Assembly (NCBI GenBank): GCA_018398815.1
Contig: CM031609.1
Location: 35,070,078-35,134,077 of the forward strand
Direction of reading: 5' to 3'
DNA: 64,000 bases
DNA from: Conus ventricosus
Taxonomy: Eukaryota > Mollusca > Gastropoda > Neogastropoda > Conidae
The notes under the pieces were generated by a model. It did not search any database. It saw nothing but the letters and a program-made list of their open reading frames with translations, and had not been told where the DNA came from. The position numbers were made by a program, and so were the translations under genes. This document shows positions 10,743 through 19,945 of this stretch, in pieces (within the stretch, counting starts at the first letter, position 1; the number at the start of each line of letters is the position of its first letter).

Positions 10743-12086
10743 ATACTGTTGTCCCCTTTCGATCACCATCAAGACCTATTCAAAACAAACATGATGCATT
10801 TGAAACCAAGTATTCCCTTAGCATTATCAGGAATTTCAGTATATTTCAGTTTATGCACCCAAGGGATGCTTGTTGACAAAAACAAAAACAAACAAAAAAA
10901 TGAATCTGCGAGCAGTTGCTCTTTATCTTTTTATGTTAGCATTTCACAAATCTAATAAAAGAACACTGCTTATAAACTGTTGAAGCGTATCAGGTTACCT
11001 CCCTTGCACTAGGCTATACGGAAAATCACAGTGCCGACTGTAGCTTTTAGAGTTCTTTAAAGTGAAATACCATTATACCAATCAATGTCCCAGGGCATCA
11101 CATGAGTGGAAAAGGAATGTTTTAATTTAGTGCTGCACAGAATACACGAATGAAAAAAATTGATATGGTCTCACCATGTTATGGAGAATGGGAGTCTCCA
11201 GCTGCAGTAGGCTGGTCAGTCACAGATCCTAACAAGAATACAATGAATTAGCATGGATGAAGCCAGTGTTCGACTGGAAACTAAAAAAAACACAACTAAT
11301 TTTATGCTTTTCTGGGGGAAAGGCTATTTATCTTCAGTTCATTTGCTCCTCACTGAAACGTCCCCCCCCCCCCCCCCCCCCCCCCCCATCCAGTTCACCA
11401 TCCCAACAAGCTTTCATGAATTGGAGCAGCAAGTATCAAGTATCGTCTTTGGCCCACGTGCGTCACCCCGTTCCAGGTGAAGTGCGAAATTATGAAATAT
11501 CTTTTTCTCAGCAGTTGCAGTTTCCAGAATGTTAAACCTCGATTACCCATGCAGCGCTTGAAGTTGATAATAGCGTAATGATTAAGTCACAATAACTTGC
11601 TTTTGATCAGCCAGTTTTGATTTGGAACTTCTGGGGGCGTAATGTTCGACCGTGTTGTGTCACGACAACGCGTCCTAGCACTCAGCAAAATCGATCGTCT
11701 GCTTTTTTAGTACTGGGATCTAGAACTGCCCATGTGCCAAACGTGAAACGCCAAGAATCTCCACAACTGACAATCACATACCCATTTAATTATGATGTAT
11801 CTGGTTATTGATTATCAATGATTAAGATACTCCTTACCTGGCGTCTCCAAAATTGTTGGAGCCTCTTTGTTCCTGCGGCATCAGCAGGCGTCAGAGGTTT
11901 TCTTTTCGGGATTTTGAAAAGTGAGCGCGTGGACAGGAAGATCGATGACGTCACTTGTCTGTGACTTTTTACGTAATAGGAAGGAAAGAGCCATAAAATG
12001 TAGGACAGTGAAATAAACAAACCAACACAGTCAAATTTGGAGAAAAAAATATTCATGAAGGTGTTGTCTTTCAATGGGTAGGCTAG
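10743..12086. other. Non-coding stretch, possible upstream exon
   Basis: Contains a poly-C tract (11362-11387). On the minus strand a short coding-like segment '...FKIPKRKPLTPADAAGT...' ends at a good donor CAG|GTAAGG (exon edge 11838). A candidate acceptor TTCTTGTTAG|GATCTG lies at 11232/11231. These could be 5' exons of the hAT gene, but the phases do not join cleanly, so no gene is called. Confidence 0.3.
11362..11387. repeat. Poly-C tract (26)
   Basis: Uninterrupted C run; length unreliable. Confidence 0.95.
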
Positions 12087-12231
12087 AGGGCCGGATAGAG
12101 GTGCCGTGAAGTGGGTTCCCACTTCGGATTTTTTTTTTTTTTTTTTGGGGGGGTAGGGGGGGGGGAAGAAAGGGAAGGGGCTGCAGCCCCCAAAGCCTCC
12201 TCCCCCCCCCCCCCCCCCCAGATCCGGCCCT
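12087..12231. mobile_element. Candidate short TIR element (MITE-like)
   Basis: Perfect 10-bp terminal inverted repeats 'agggccggat' (12087-12096) and 'atccggccct' (12222-12231) enclose about 125 bp that includes T and G runs and the palindrome 'ggggctgcagcccc'. CAGGGCCGG-type ends are common on hAT-derived elements (general knowledge). No convincing 8-bp target duplication flanks it. Confidence 0.4.
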
Positions 12232-12393
12232 GGTAGTATGTGTGTTTTGTGGGAGGATATTGTGGGCTGAGATTGTAGTGGTGGGTAGGTACATGTTACT
12301 TTATGGTGTTGATGCTATGAGGGTGGAGAGAAGAAGGGGATGGGTTTACATACTAACTAGGGGAGGGGAGGGGCAACATATTCACACCTATAC

Positions 12394-12536
<143 letters not shown>

Positions 12537-12540
12537 CCTA

Positions 12541-12658
12541 ATAAATAAGTTATTGTATCTAAGTATTATCACTATTTTAATTCTACAATTTACGTTCCTG
12601 ATAAATAAGTTATTGTATCTAAGTATTATCACTATTTTAATTCTACAATTAACGCTGG
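12541..12658. repeat. 60-bp tandem duplication
   Basis: The 50-bp block starting 'ataaataagttattgtatct' occurs at 12541-12590 and again, identically, at 12601-12650, a period of exactly 60. It lies about 25 bp outside the left ITR of the DIRS-like element, so it is a recent event in the flank. Confidence 0.92.
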
Positions 12659-12682
12659 CAATGGGATTAGTGATAATAGGAC

Positions 12683-12753
12683 TTATCAATCGTCTAGCGA
12701 TTGGTCATTCACAATGACGTGAGAGATGTGATGCGCGCGCGCATCTAGCCAGT
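12683..12753 (+). repeat. DIRS left ITR
   Basis: Outer part 12683-12721 starts 'ttatcaatcgtctagcgatt' and is a perfect inverted match to 17218-17256. Inner part 12718-12753, with 'gagagatgtgatgcgcgcgc', is an inverted match to 17429-17463. Confidence 0.9.
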
Positions 12754-12988
12754 GATGCTTGTATCATGCCAGAGATAAGACACGTGTTTTTTTTTCGCCA
12801 AAAGAAATATCATCGTTTCATGAGGTCAGTCCATTCCTTTTTATTCTTTTTTTTAACTTTATTAGTTAAAGATAGCAAGGCTGAGTCCTTTCAGTGACAT
12901 TTTATCAGCCAGATTTCGTGTTGCTGCTCAGATCAACAATATCGTAATTGCCGGCTTTCAGCCCGGTACCGGTACCAAGTCTGGCACC

Positions 12989-13910
12989 ATGGCCTCACGT
13001 GATCAAGATGAAAGGCCGGCCGTTGAAGGTAAGGACTTGAGAGATTCTAAACTGGAGGGAAAATTAGAGGGCAGGCTTCAAGATGTAGCGCAAAGTTTGG
13101 ATGCGAAGTGGGAAAAGAGGTTTGATGAAGTTGAAACTCTTTTGAGAACTTCGTTAAAACGTAAATTCGATGTCAGAGACATGAGCGGAAACGATTCTGA
13201 CGTCAAATATGACGAACGCGATGTCCTTGTTTTACAGGAGGATCAAGTAGAGTCAGATTTACAGCAGTGTGAAAAGGCACTGATTAAGGGAAATGCCAGT
13301 AGGCCTACTTCTACGTCTAGCACATCTAAGAAAGACAACGCTCAGTTGTTCGATGAAATCGAACAAGAGCTCAGTGGAAAAGAAATGCTAGGTTCAAAGG
13401 TCAGTGATGGCTTGGCAACAATAGTCAATGCGCGTTTTAGCCGAAAGCTGAGCGAAAAGGTCCAGATGGACAAATTTGAGGCGTACAATCGACCGGAAAA
13501 TTGTGAAAATTAGTTGTGCCAATGGTAAACAAGGAGGTATGGTCTAAACTTTCAACAGATCAACGCAAATCGGATCTGAAGATTGCACACGCCCAGCGCG
13601 CCATTACAAGGCAACAACCGCGATTGCTCGCGTGGCAGACCAGAACGAGGCTTCGCGACAAAATGCAGAAGTAATACGGAACTGCACAGATGCAATTGCG
13701 TTGCTAGGGCACCCCAACCACGAGCTGTCTATGTTCCGTCGTCGAGCGATGTGTCCACCGGTCAATCCGCGCTTGTGCGACGAAACGATTGCCGTTACGG
13801 AACATTTGTTTGGCGACAATCTTGCATCCACCCTCAAAAATATAAACGAAATGGAGAAGATAGGCTACAAGGCCTTATCTGCTGGAAAAAGGGAAACAAC
13901 CCCAATTTAG
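12989..13910 (+). pseudogene. DIRS gag-like ORF, frameshifted
   Basis: Starts at ATG 12989 ('MASRDQDERPAVEGKDLRD'). The N-terminal half is charged and predicted helical, with 'RLQDVAQSLDAKWEKRFDEV'. The frame stops at 13513 after 'RPENCEN', while the expected protein continues in other frames: 'KEVWSKLSTDQRKSDLKIAHAQ' (13530-13595), then from about 13615 'TAIARVADQNEASRQ', 'DAIALLGHPNHELSMFRRRA' and 'VTEHLFGDNLASTLKNINEM', ending at 13910. The motifs 'DAIALLGHxNxELS' and 'FLFGDDL' are typical of DIRS gag proteins. At least two frame breaks are needed to read it through. No ATG-proximal signal or membrane segment is present. Confidence 0.75.
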
Positions 13911-14099
13911 TTGCTTCCAGTATGACGGAAATGGGGCAACAGGAAAGGGTCTTTTTTAGGGGCCGCCTCCAACAGCATTTCCCAGCCAGACGTGGGGACT
14001 ATCAGTACCCAAAACCACAGACACAAGGGCATCGCTACAACAGCTTTCCCAAAGGACGCAACCAGAGGAACAGATTCTCTCAGTCTCAGTAACTGAGGT

Positions 14100-15985
14100 A
14101 AGTGATTTTGATGCACAGTTAGACAGCATTGTTCAGTTGCTGACACTTGAAGCAGAAGAGTTTGAAGCAGGAAGATTGGCTAAATTTACAGAAAATTGGG
14201 TTAAGCTGACGTCAGATCCCAACATCCTAAAATCAGTAACTGGGGCTGAAATTGAGACTGATTATAATCTGGAAGATTGAGCTACTTTGTCATGTCCATC
14301 CTCGTACTCATTCAGAATGAATGCTGCAGAAACAGCTGTTACTGATGAAGAAATTGACAAATTGATTAGAAAAAGTTATAAAAGATTGTGAGCACACTCA
14401 TGGAGAAGTTTTGTTACCAATCTTCACTCGGCATAAAAAAGATGGATCACAGAGAATGATCCTAAACCTAAAAAGTCTAAATTAAGAAATAACATATCAC
14501 CATTTTAAGATGGACACTTTGGCTACAGCTACAGCCTTGGCTTTGGTTAGCGAAAACTGCTATATGGCATCATTGGACTTGAAAGATGCTTACTACTCTG
14601 TACCCATTTGCAAGGAACACCGAAAGTTGCTGAGATTTGAAAGGAAAGGAAACATTTTCGAATACAATGCGCTCCCAATAGATTGGCATTTGCACCACGT
14701 TTGTTCACAAAAATAATGAAGCCAGGTTTTGCTACCTTGAGATTGAAAGGACATATCTCAACAGCTTTCTTGGATGATTCCTTGCTTATGGGCATTTCAA
14801 AGAGACAGTGCCAGGAAAATGTTATGGACACACTGGACATATTACATAAGCTAGGATTTATTGTACATCCCACAAAGTCAGTTTTTCAACCAACTACTGT
14901 GATTCAGTATTTAGGAGTGATCATTGACTCAGTCTCAATGACGGTCACTTTGACCCCAGAAAGGAAAGAGAAAATGCTTCTAAGCTGCAAGAACCTTCTG
15001 AAGGCAGCTGAGATATCCATAAGAGATTTGGCAAAAGTCATTGGGTTAATGGTGACCAGCGTTCCCGCTGTTAAATGTGGGCCCCTGCATTACAGGCAGT
15101 TGGAAAAAGATAAGTGTAGAGCTCTGAAGAAAAGCAAAGGACATTTTGACCAGGTGATGGAGATATCTAAAGCTGGAAAGGAGGAGTTGACATGGTGGAT
15201 TGACAAATACCTGATGCTTTCAGTGATGTCTGTTGCAGATATCCAGACATTGTGATCTATTTTGATGCAAGCCTTCATGGCTGGGGCTGTGTTTGTGCAG
15301 AAGTCTCTTCAGGAGGAGTGTGGTCACCAGCAGAAAGGAAATTTCATATAGATTACTTAGAATTAAAAGCTGCATTTTCTGCCTTGAAATCTTTCCAGAG
15401 GCATCCTCAAGGGAAACATGTAAGGCTCATGCTGAACAATACCACAGCCATACATGCTTAAACCACATGGGTACATCTCACTCTGACTCCTGTAAAGATT
15501 TAACGTTTCAGATCTGGTCTTGGTGCATTGAGCATAGTATCTTTGTCAGTGCAGCCCACATACCAGGAGTGGAAAATGTGACGGCTGATGCAGAATCCAG
15601 GAAGGAAAATCTAGACACTGAATGGAAGTTGAACAATGACCTTCTGCAAGCTGCTCTTAGACAGCTGAATGCAGCACCTGACATAGATTTGTTTACTTCT
15701 AGGCTGAATGCGCAATGAAAAGATTCATCTCTTTCAGGCCAGATCCAGATGCCAAAGCTATTGATGCTTTCAGTGTAACTTAGAGAGACATAAATTTCTA
15801 TGCTTTTCCTCCTTTCAGCGTTGTCACCCGATTCCTCCAGAAGGTGCAGAGAGATCAGAGTTCAGGTGTGCTGGTGGTCCCAGATTGGCCAACTCAGCCG
15901 TGGTATCCAGTACTGTTGCGACTGTTGACTGCAGAGCCAGTGCGTCTGACCTGCAGAAAGAACCTGTTGCATCTCCCCAGCACCC
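14100..15985 (+). pseudogene. DIRS reverse transcriptase / RNase H, frameshifted
   Basis: Begins with the DIRS pol leader 'EAGRLAKFTENWVKLTSDPN' (about 14165-14225). RT follows: 'PIFTRHKKDGSQRMILNLK' (14415-14470), 'MDTLATATALALVSENCYMA' with 'SLDLKDAYYSVPI' (motif A, 14570) and, after a frameshift near 14690, 'FAPRLFTKIMKP'. The catalytic box 'FLDDSLLMG' has both aspartates intact (GATGAT at 14773-14778), and 'TKSVFQPTTVIQYLGVIID' follows. A stop ends the frame at 15255. RNase H starts 'YFDASLHGWGCVCAE' (15258) and continues 'DYLELKAAFSAL'. The expected 'SDNTTAV' motif reads 'LNNTTAI' (15430), so its aspartate is lost. A further frameshift precedes 'FVSAAHIPGVENVTADAESR' (15545) and 'PDIDLFTSRLNAQ'. 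The remainder (15720-15985) is degraded. Confidence 0.85.
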
Positions 15986-16039
15986 AGATGCACTCCATCC
16001 CCTGATTCAACAGAAGAGGCTTCACTTGCTAGTTTGCAG

Positions 16040-16983
16040 GATCTTAGGTGTTCTTTAACCAGCTCTGGGCTAAGCAGTGGGCCGCTGATTTGGTTATGAG
16101 CTCTTGGAGAAACTCTACCCAGAAAGCACATGACTCTTGCATAAGAAGGTGGAAAACTTTTGTAGATAAAACACCAACTTATGTCCGTGTAATAATTTTC
16201 TGGCAGAAATGTATGATTCTGGGGCTAGTCACGGTACAGTAAATTTAGCCCAGAGTGCAGTTTCAGCTTACTTGCACAGGCCAGGCACCGAGACAGTAGG
16301 CAGTCACCTATTAGTGTGTTGCCTAGTGAAAGGGGTGTTTGAAGAAAGACCCTCCATTCCCAAATATCATGATACATGGGATGTGGATAGTGTACTACAA
16401 TACTTAGCTGGCTGACCAGACGTAGGAAAGATGACTCTTAAGCAGTTGACCCTTAGACTGGTTATGTTGTTAGCCCTGCTGCCTGGTCAGAGGGGCCAAA
16501 AAATCCACACATTAAAATGCGATGATGTCAGATTTAAAGATAAGTGTGTCTTAGTGTTTAATGCTGTGCTGAAACAAACTAAACCAGGGTCACATGTGCA
16601 ACCGTTAGAACTAGAGTCATTTGTAAATAAAAAATTGTGTATTGTTGCCCACCTTAGACAGTATTTAAGAGTGACAAAGACTCTGAGGAAAGGGAAACGA
16701 CTCTTAATTTCATTTGTCAAACCCCACAGTGAAGTCTCAAGAGACATTATATCCAGGTGGATTAAAACTGTTTTGAGGTTAGCCGGGGTGGATATCAGCC
16801 GTTTTTTCAGCTCACAGCACCACAGCAGCTAGCACTTCAGCAGCATTCAGCAGAGATGTGCCTATTGACTGCATAATGAGAGCGGCTGGGTGGTCTAGAC
16901 AGACCACTTTTACCAAGTTCTGCTGCAAACCTGTGCTTCAAAAAATTTTTGGGACAATCAGTTCTAGACAGTTTTGTAAATAA
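16040..16983 (+). pseudogene. DIRS tyrosine recombinase, catalytic residues lost
   Basis: The N-terminal part reads 'SSWRNSTQKAHDSCIRRWKTF' (16100-16160), the SAM-like core-binding domain. It shifts frame near 16200 to 'ASHGTVNLAQSAVSAYLHRP', and a stop interrupts it at 16413. The catalytic domain runs 'LVMLLALLPGQRGQKIHTLK' (16455-16515), with the first catalytic Arg kept, then 'LRQYLRVTKTLRKGKRLLIS'. It shifts frame near 16805 into 'AHSTTAASTSAAFSRDVPI' and 'IMRAAGWSRQTTFTKFCCKP'. The HxxR box normally reads HSTR; here the Arg codon is ACA, Thr (16822-16824). The nucleophile tyrosine in the usual 'FxKFY' is TGC, Cys (16921-16923). Two of the essential residues are therefore changed in addition to the frame breaks. 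Confidence 0.82.
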
Positions 16984-17217
16984 GAAGTAGAAATGCTGCA
17001 GGGTCCAGTTTTGACCCAGTGACTGACTGATGTTTCATGGTACAGTTTGACCCAGTGACTGATTGAAAGTGATTGCATGCCAAATTACAAATTGTTTTTG
17101 AATTACCAGAAACTTTACAGCTCTTATGTAATTAAATATGGACAAACAAAATCCATCGACTTGTTTATATTGCTTTTATGATTGATTCAGTACTCATGAC
17201 CTCTAACTCTGAAGTTT

Positions 17218-17340
17218 CACGTCATTGTGAATGACCAATCGCTAGACGATTGATAATTATTAAATTTAACGAGACTTACCTGTAAGTTGAGGTTAAATTG
17301 GAATTATCTAGAGTCTAGTGATGGGAATGAGCAATTACGT
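17218..17340 (+). repeat. DIRS internal complementary region
   Basis: Two abutting segments. 17218-17256 is the reverse complement of the outer left ITR (39/39). 17261-17340 is the reverse complement of the outer right ITR (80/80). A 4-bp spacer 'ttat' separates them. This bipartite arrangement is diagnostic of DIRS circular-junction ICRs. Confidence 0.9.
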
Positions 17341-17428
17341 GCCCTCCCATCTCGGCTCTGGATGATTCTCGCTTACCCTCCCAGGTATTGTCTGTTCAAT
17401 TTATTTTAGAGGTCATTCGTGTCTAAAT

Positions 17429-17539
17429 ACTGGCTAGATGCGCGCGCATCACATCTCTCACGTAATTGCTCATTCCCATCACTAGACTCTAGATAATTCC
17501 AATTTAACCTCAACTTACAGGTAAGTCTCGTTAAATTTA
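17429..17539 (+). repeat. DIRS right ITR
   Basis: Inner part 17429-17463 'actggctagatgcgcgcgca...' is complementary to the inner left ITR. Outer part 17460-17539 is perfectly complementary to 17261-17340, giving an 80-bp-stem foldback with a 119-bp loop. Confidence 0.9.
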
Positions 17540-17873
17540 CTAATTAATGCTTATAAGTATGATGGTTAAAATGATAATGACGGTAATAATAACAATGGCA
17601 TCAGTGTTGTTGTAATGATGTTATGATGGCGATGAAGATAACAGTAATGGTAATGATATGATGATAGTGATACAGTAATAATGGTTTTAAGTAATATAGG
17701 TAGGATGATATTAGGTGGAAAGGAGCTGAAATGCTCAATGAACAACAGCTGACAGTACTAGAATGATGATGATAATGATAGTAGCAATGGTAAGTGCAGT
17801 AATACTAGTGAAAACAACAGCGCCAGGAAAGGAATGGAAACGATCAACGATAACGGAGCTAGCATTCTATTTT

Positions 17874-17916
<43 letters not shown>

Positions 17917-18436
17917 TGTTCCATTTGTAATGTCAGCCTCATTCATTAGTTACCGCCCCCCCCCCCCCACCTCCACCCCCAGCCACCGCCATCCCCACCA
18001 ACACCACTGCACACATCATTACTAAAGTAGGGGAGGGGGGGGGAGTAAGTCGATTGATGTAGCAAATGGAGAGATTCGGAGAGTGTAGGAAAAGGGAAAA
18101 GGATGATAGCTGCAATCTATGTCTGAGGTAAACATTATTCAACGCCTTCTTCCTTGCGCTGAACTCTGAAGCGATCAAAGCTAAGTGAATTTTAATTGTT
18201 CTATTCGTTTGTGTCTTACCTGAAAAAAAAGATCTAAGAGGTCGAAACGCGTAGTGTTTTGTCTTGTGACTCGTTTGTCCACGTTTCTCTGGGCGGTTCG
18301 CTAACATTTATTTAAGATTTGTTTAGATTTCCGCCTGCAGTCGTCTCACTTTGCAACTAGCTCAATATCACGAAATCCTGCACCGTGATAAATGCATTCT
18401 CACACATCATCATCATTTTATAGTAGAAAAAAGGTA
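17540..18436. other. Non-coding flank with simple repeats
   Basis: ATG/GAT-rich degenerate trinucleotide sequence (17560-17790), a TG run (17877-17910), a C tract (17956-17968) and a shared short repeat at 18215-18290. No gene seen. Confidence 0.5.
18215..18290 (+). repeat. Short dispersed repeat, copy 1
   Basis: Segment with 'cttacctgaa', 'gaggtcgaaacgcg' and 'ttttgtcttgtgactcgttt' that is clearly similar to 28770-28850. Its 'ggtcgaaacg' core resembles the terminal segments of Penelope-like elements (tentative). Confidence 0.5.
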
Positions 18437-18499
<63 letters not shown>

Positions 18500-18599
18500 C
18501 TTTTGCATTTGTTAGCAGTTTGGGTGGCAGAGGTGGTACTTTAGTTTCTGTATCTCTTTCTCTGTCTCTGTATGTCTGTCTGTCTCTCTCTGGGTTGTT

Positions 18600-18661
<62 letters not shown>

Positions 18662-18905
18662 TGTGTGTGTGTGTGTATGTGTGTGTGTCTGTGTGTCCGG
18701 ACGTGCATGCGTGCGTGTGTGCCTGCGTGAGTGCGAACGTGCGCGCATGTGTGTATGTCTGTGTGTTTTCTGTGTGTGTGTGTGCGCGCGCGCGTGTGTG
18801 TGTATGTGTGTGTGTTTGTACGTGCGTACGTGCATATATCCGTGGATGTCTGTGCGTGAGTGTATGCATGCCTCTGTGTGTGTGTGTGCCTGTGTGTGTA
18901 CGTGT

Positions 18906-18953
<48 letters not shown>

Positions 18954-19022
18954 TGTGTGTGTGTGTGTGCGAGCGCTTGCACGTGTGTGTGTCTTTTTTT
19001 TGTCTGTCTGTCTGTCTGTCTG

Positions 19023-19092
<70 letters not shown>
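18437..19092. repeat. Very long GA / TG / CT compound microsatellite
   Basis: AG-rich run 18437-18496, TG-rich block 18605-18975 with CGTG/TATG variants, then CT run 19026-19092. All long open frames across it on both strands are artefacts of the repeats. Confidence 0.95.
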
Positions 19093-19094
<2 letters not shown>

Positions 19095-19095
<1 letters not shown>

Positions 19096-19347
19096 GTCTG
19101 TCAGCGTGCTCTGTCGCTGAGCGTTCTTAGGTGGTCCTGGATTTTGCTCAACATCTCCACACTGCAGCAGAAAACTCCCCCAGAACAAATACACGAGGAG
19201 GCAACCTACGGTGACACCGCCCACCATGGTTTTAATTTTCAAAGTCCGAATGGCGACTCGCTTGCTGGCTCTCTTCAACATAAAAGCAATAAATACGGAG
19301 TGAAAACAGCCACATCTTGGACGAAAATCTACATTAGAAGAAGGCAT
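19095..19347 (-). CDS. Retroelement N-terminus with 2A (StopGo) peptide
   Basis: Minus-strand frame opening at ATG 19347, with a further in-frame ATG at about 19227. It encodes a hydrophobic stretch '[20 protein letters not shown]' followed directly by '[18 protein letters not shown]'. The GDVExNPGP core (19132-19161) is the canonical 2A ribosome-skipping motif, with scission expected between Gly (19135-19137) and the last Pro (19132-19134). 2A motifs at the N-termini of LINE ORFs are documented in trypanosomes, sea urchins and molluscs (family knowledge). The hydrophobic run could also serve as a signal sequence when skipping fails. After about 20 further residues the frame runs into the CT/GA microsatellite, so the downstream ORF is lost; this is a fragment. 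Confidence 0.7.
19132..19161 (-). other. 2A ribosome-skipping motif
   Basis: Codes for [10 protein letters not shown] on the minus strand. All residues of the D-V/I-E-x-N-P-G-P consensus are present. Confidence 0.85.
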
Positions 19348-19472
19348 GGTTCTTCACACAGCTCTTGGCAAAGTCTCATGAACAGACAACGTCTTAATCC
19401 GGTATAATTGACGAATTAATTAGGAGCAAAAAACAGAGCAACTGTCGTCTCTGAACACAGTTCAGTACCTCC

Positions 19473-19945
19473 ATGAACTTCAAGTTCGACCAGATGACGG
19501 GCGACATCAAGGACATCCGTGACGGTCTCTCTGTCCTACAGGAAGAGATGTGTTCCTTGAGGGAGGAGACTGCGGACTTACGGCGTGAGAACGACGACCT
19601 CCGTGGCAGCAATGAAGACTTGAAGAAGAAAGTACAGGAACTGGAACGAAAGACTGATGACCTTGAGGGACGTTCCAAGAGGGATAACTTAATATTCTAT
19701 GGACTCTATCGCAGGGAAAAGGAAACTCCATCAGATTGTGAAGGTGTGTTGAGAGACATGATTGTTGACAAGCTGAATTTGACTGGGGATTTTCAGTTCG
19801 ACCGCGTGCATCGGTTGAATGCCAAACCGAACTCTCCTGTGATAGCACGGTGCACATTTTTCAAAGACAAAGAGAAGATCCTAAAAGCCAAAAATGAGTT
19901 GAAAGGTAGCCAAATTTTTATCGGTGAGGTTTTTCTTTTGCGAGC
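19473..19945 (+). pseudogene. LINE ORF1 (coiled coil + RRM-like), truncated
   Basis: From ATG 19473 the protein begins 'MNFKFDQMTGDIKDIRDGLS'. A strong coiled coil covers roughly residues 5-65, with heptad-rich 'LREETADLRRENDDLRG' and 'LKKKVQELERKTDDLEGRS'. An RRM-like RNA-binding domain follows, 'KRDNLIFYGL' (residue 69 on), 'CEGVLRDMIVDKL', 'FDRVHRLNAKPNSPVIARCT' and 'KEKILKAKNELKGSQIFIGE'. This is the organisation of L1-type ORF1 RNA chaperones, found in many invertebrate LINEs. Normal similarity stops near residue 152 where the sequence quality changes (about 19945), so the C-terminus is missing. It is divergent to the 2A fragment, so the two belong to different insertions or an inversion. 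Confidence 0.8.

Larger units (their letters stand above)
12683..17539 (+). mobile_element. DIRS-like tyrosine-recombinase retrotransposon
   Basis: A 4.86-kb element with the full DIRS plan: left ITR (12683-12753), gag-like ORF (12989-13910), RT and RNase H (14100-15985), tyrosine recombinase (16040-16983), internal complementary region (17218-17340) and right ITR (17429-17539). The first 39 bp of the left ITR are exactly complementary to 17218-17256. The last 80 bp of the right ITR (17460-17539) are exactly complementary to 17261-17340. The inner ITR parts (12718-12753 and 17429-17463) are complementary apart from a GC-repeat length difference. DIRS elements use the internal region to circularise and integrate without target duplications (family knowledge). 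All ORFs carry frameshifts or stops, so this copy is inactive. Confidence 0.9.

Noticed and set aside
18520..19407. Long open frames (up to 295 codons) rich in Cys/Val, Thr/His or Ser/Leu
   Set aside because: They are translations of TG, CA and CT repeats in several frames on both strands. Only the non-repeat end encoding the 2A motif on the minus strand was kept.
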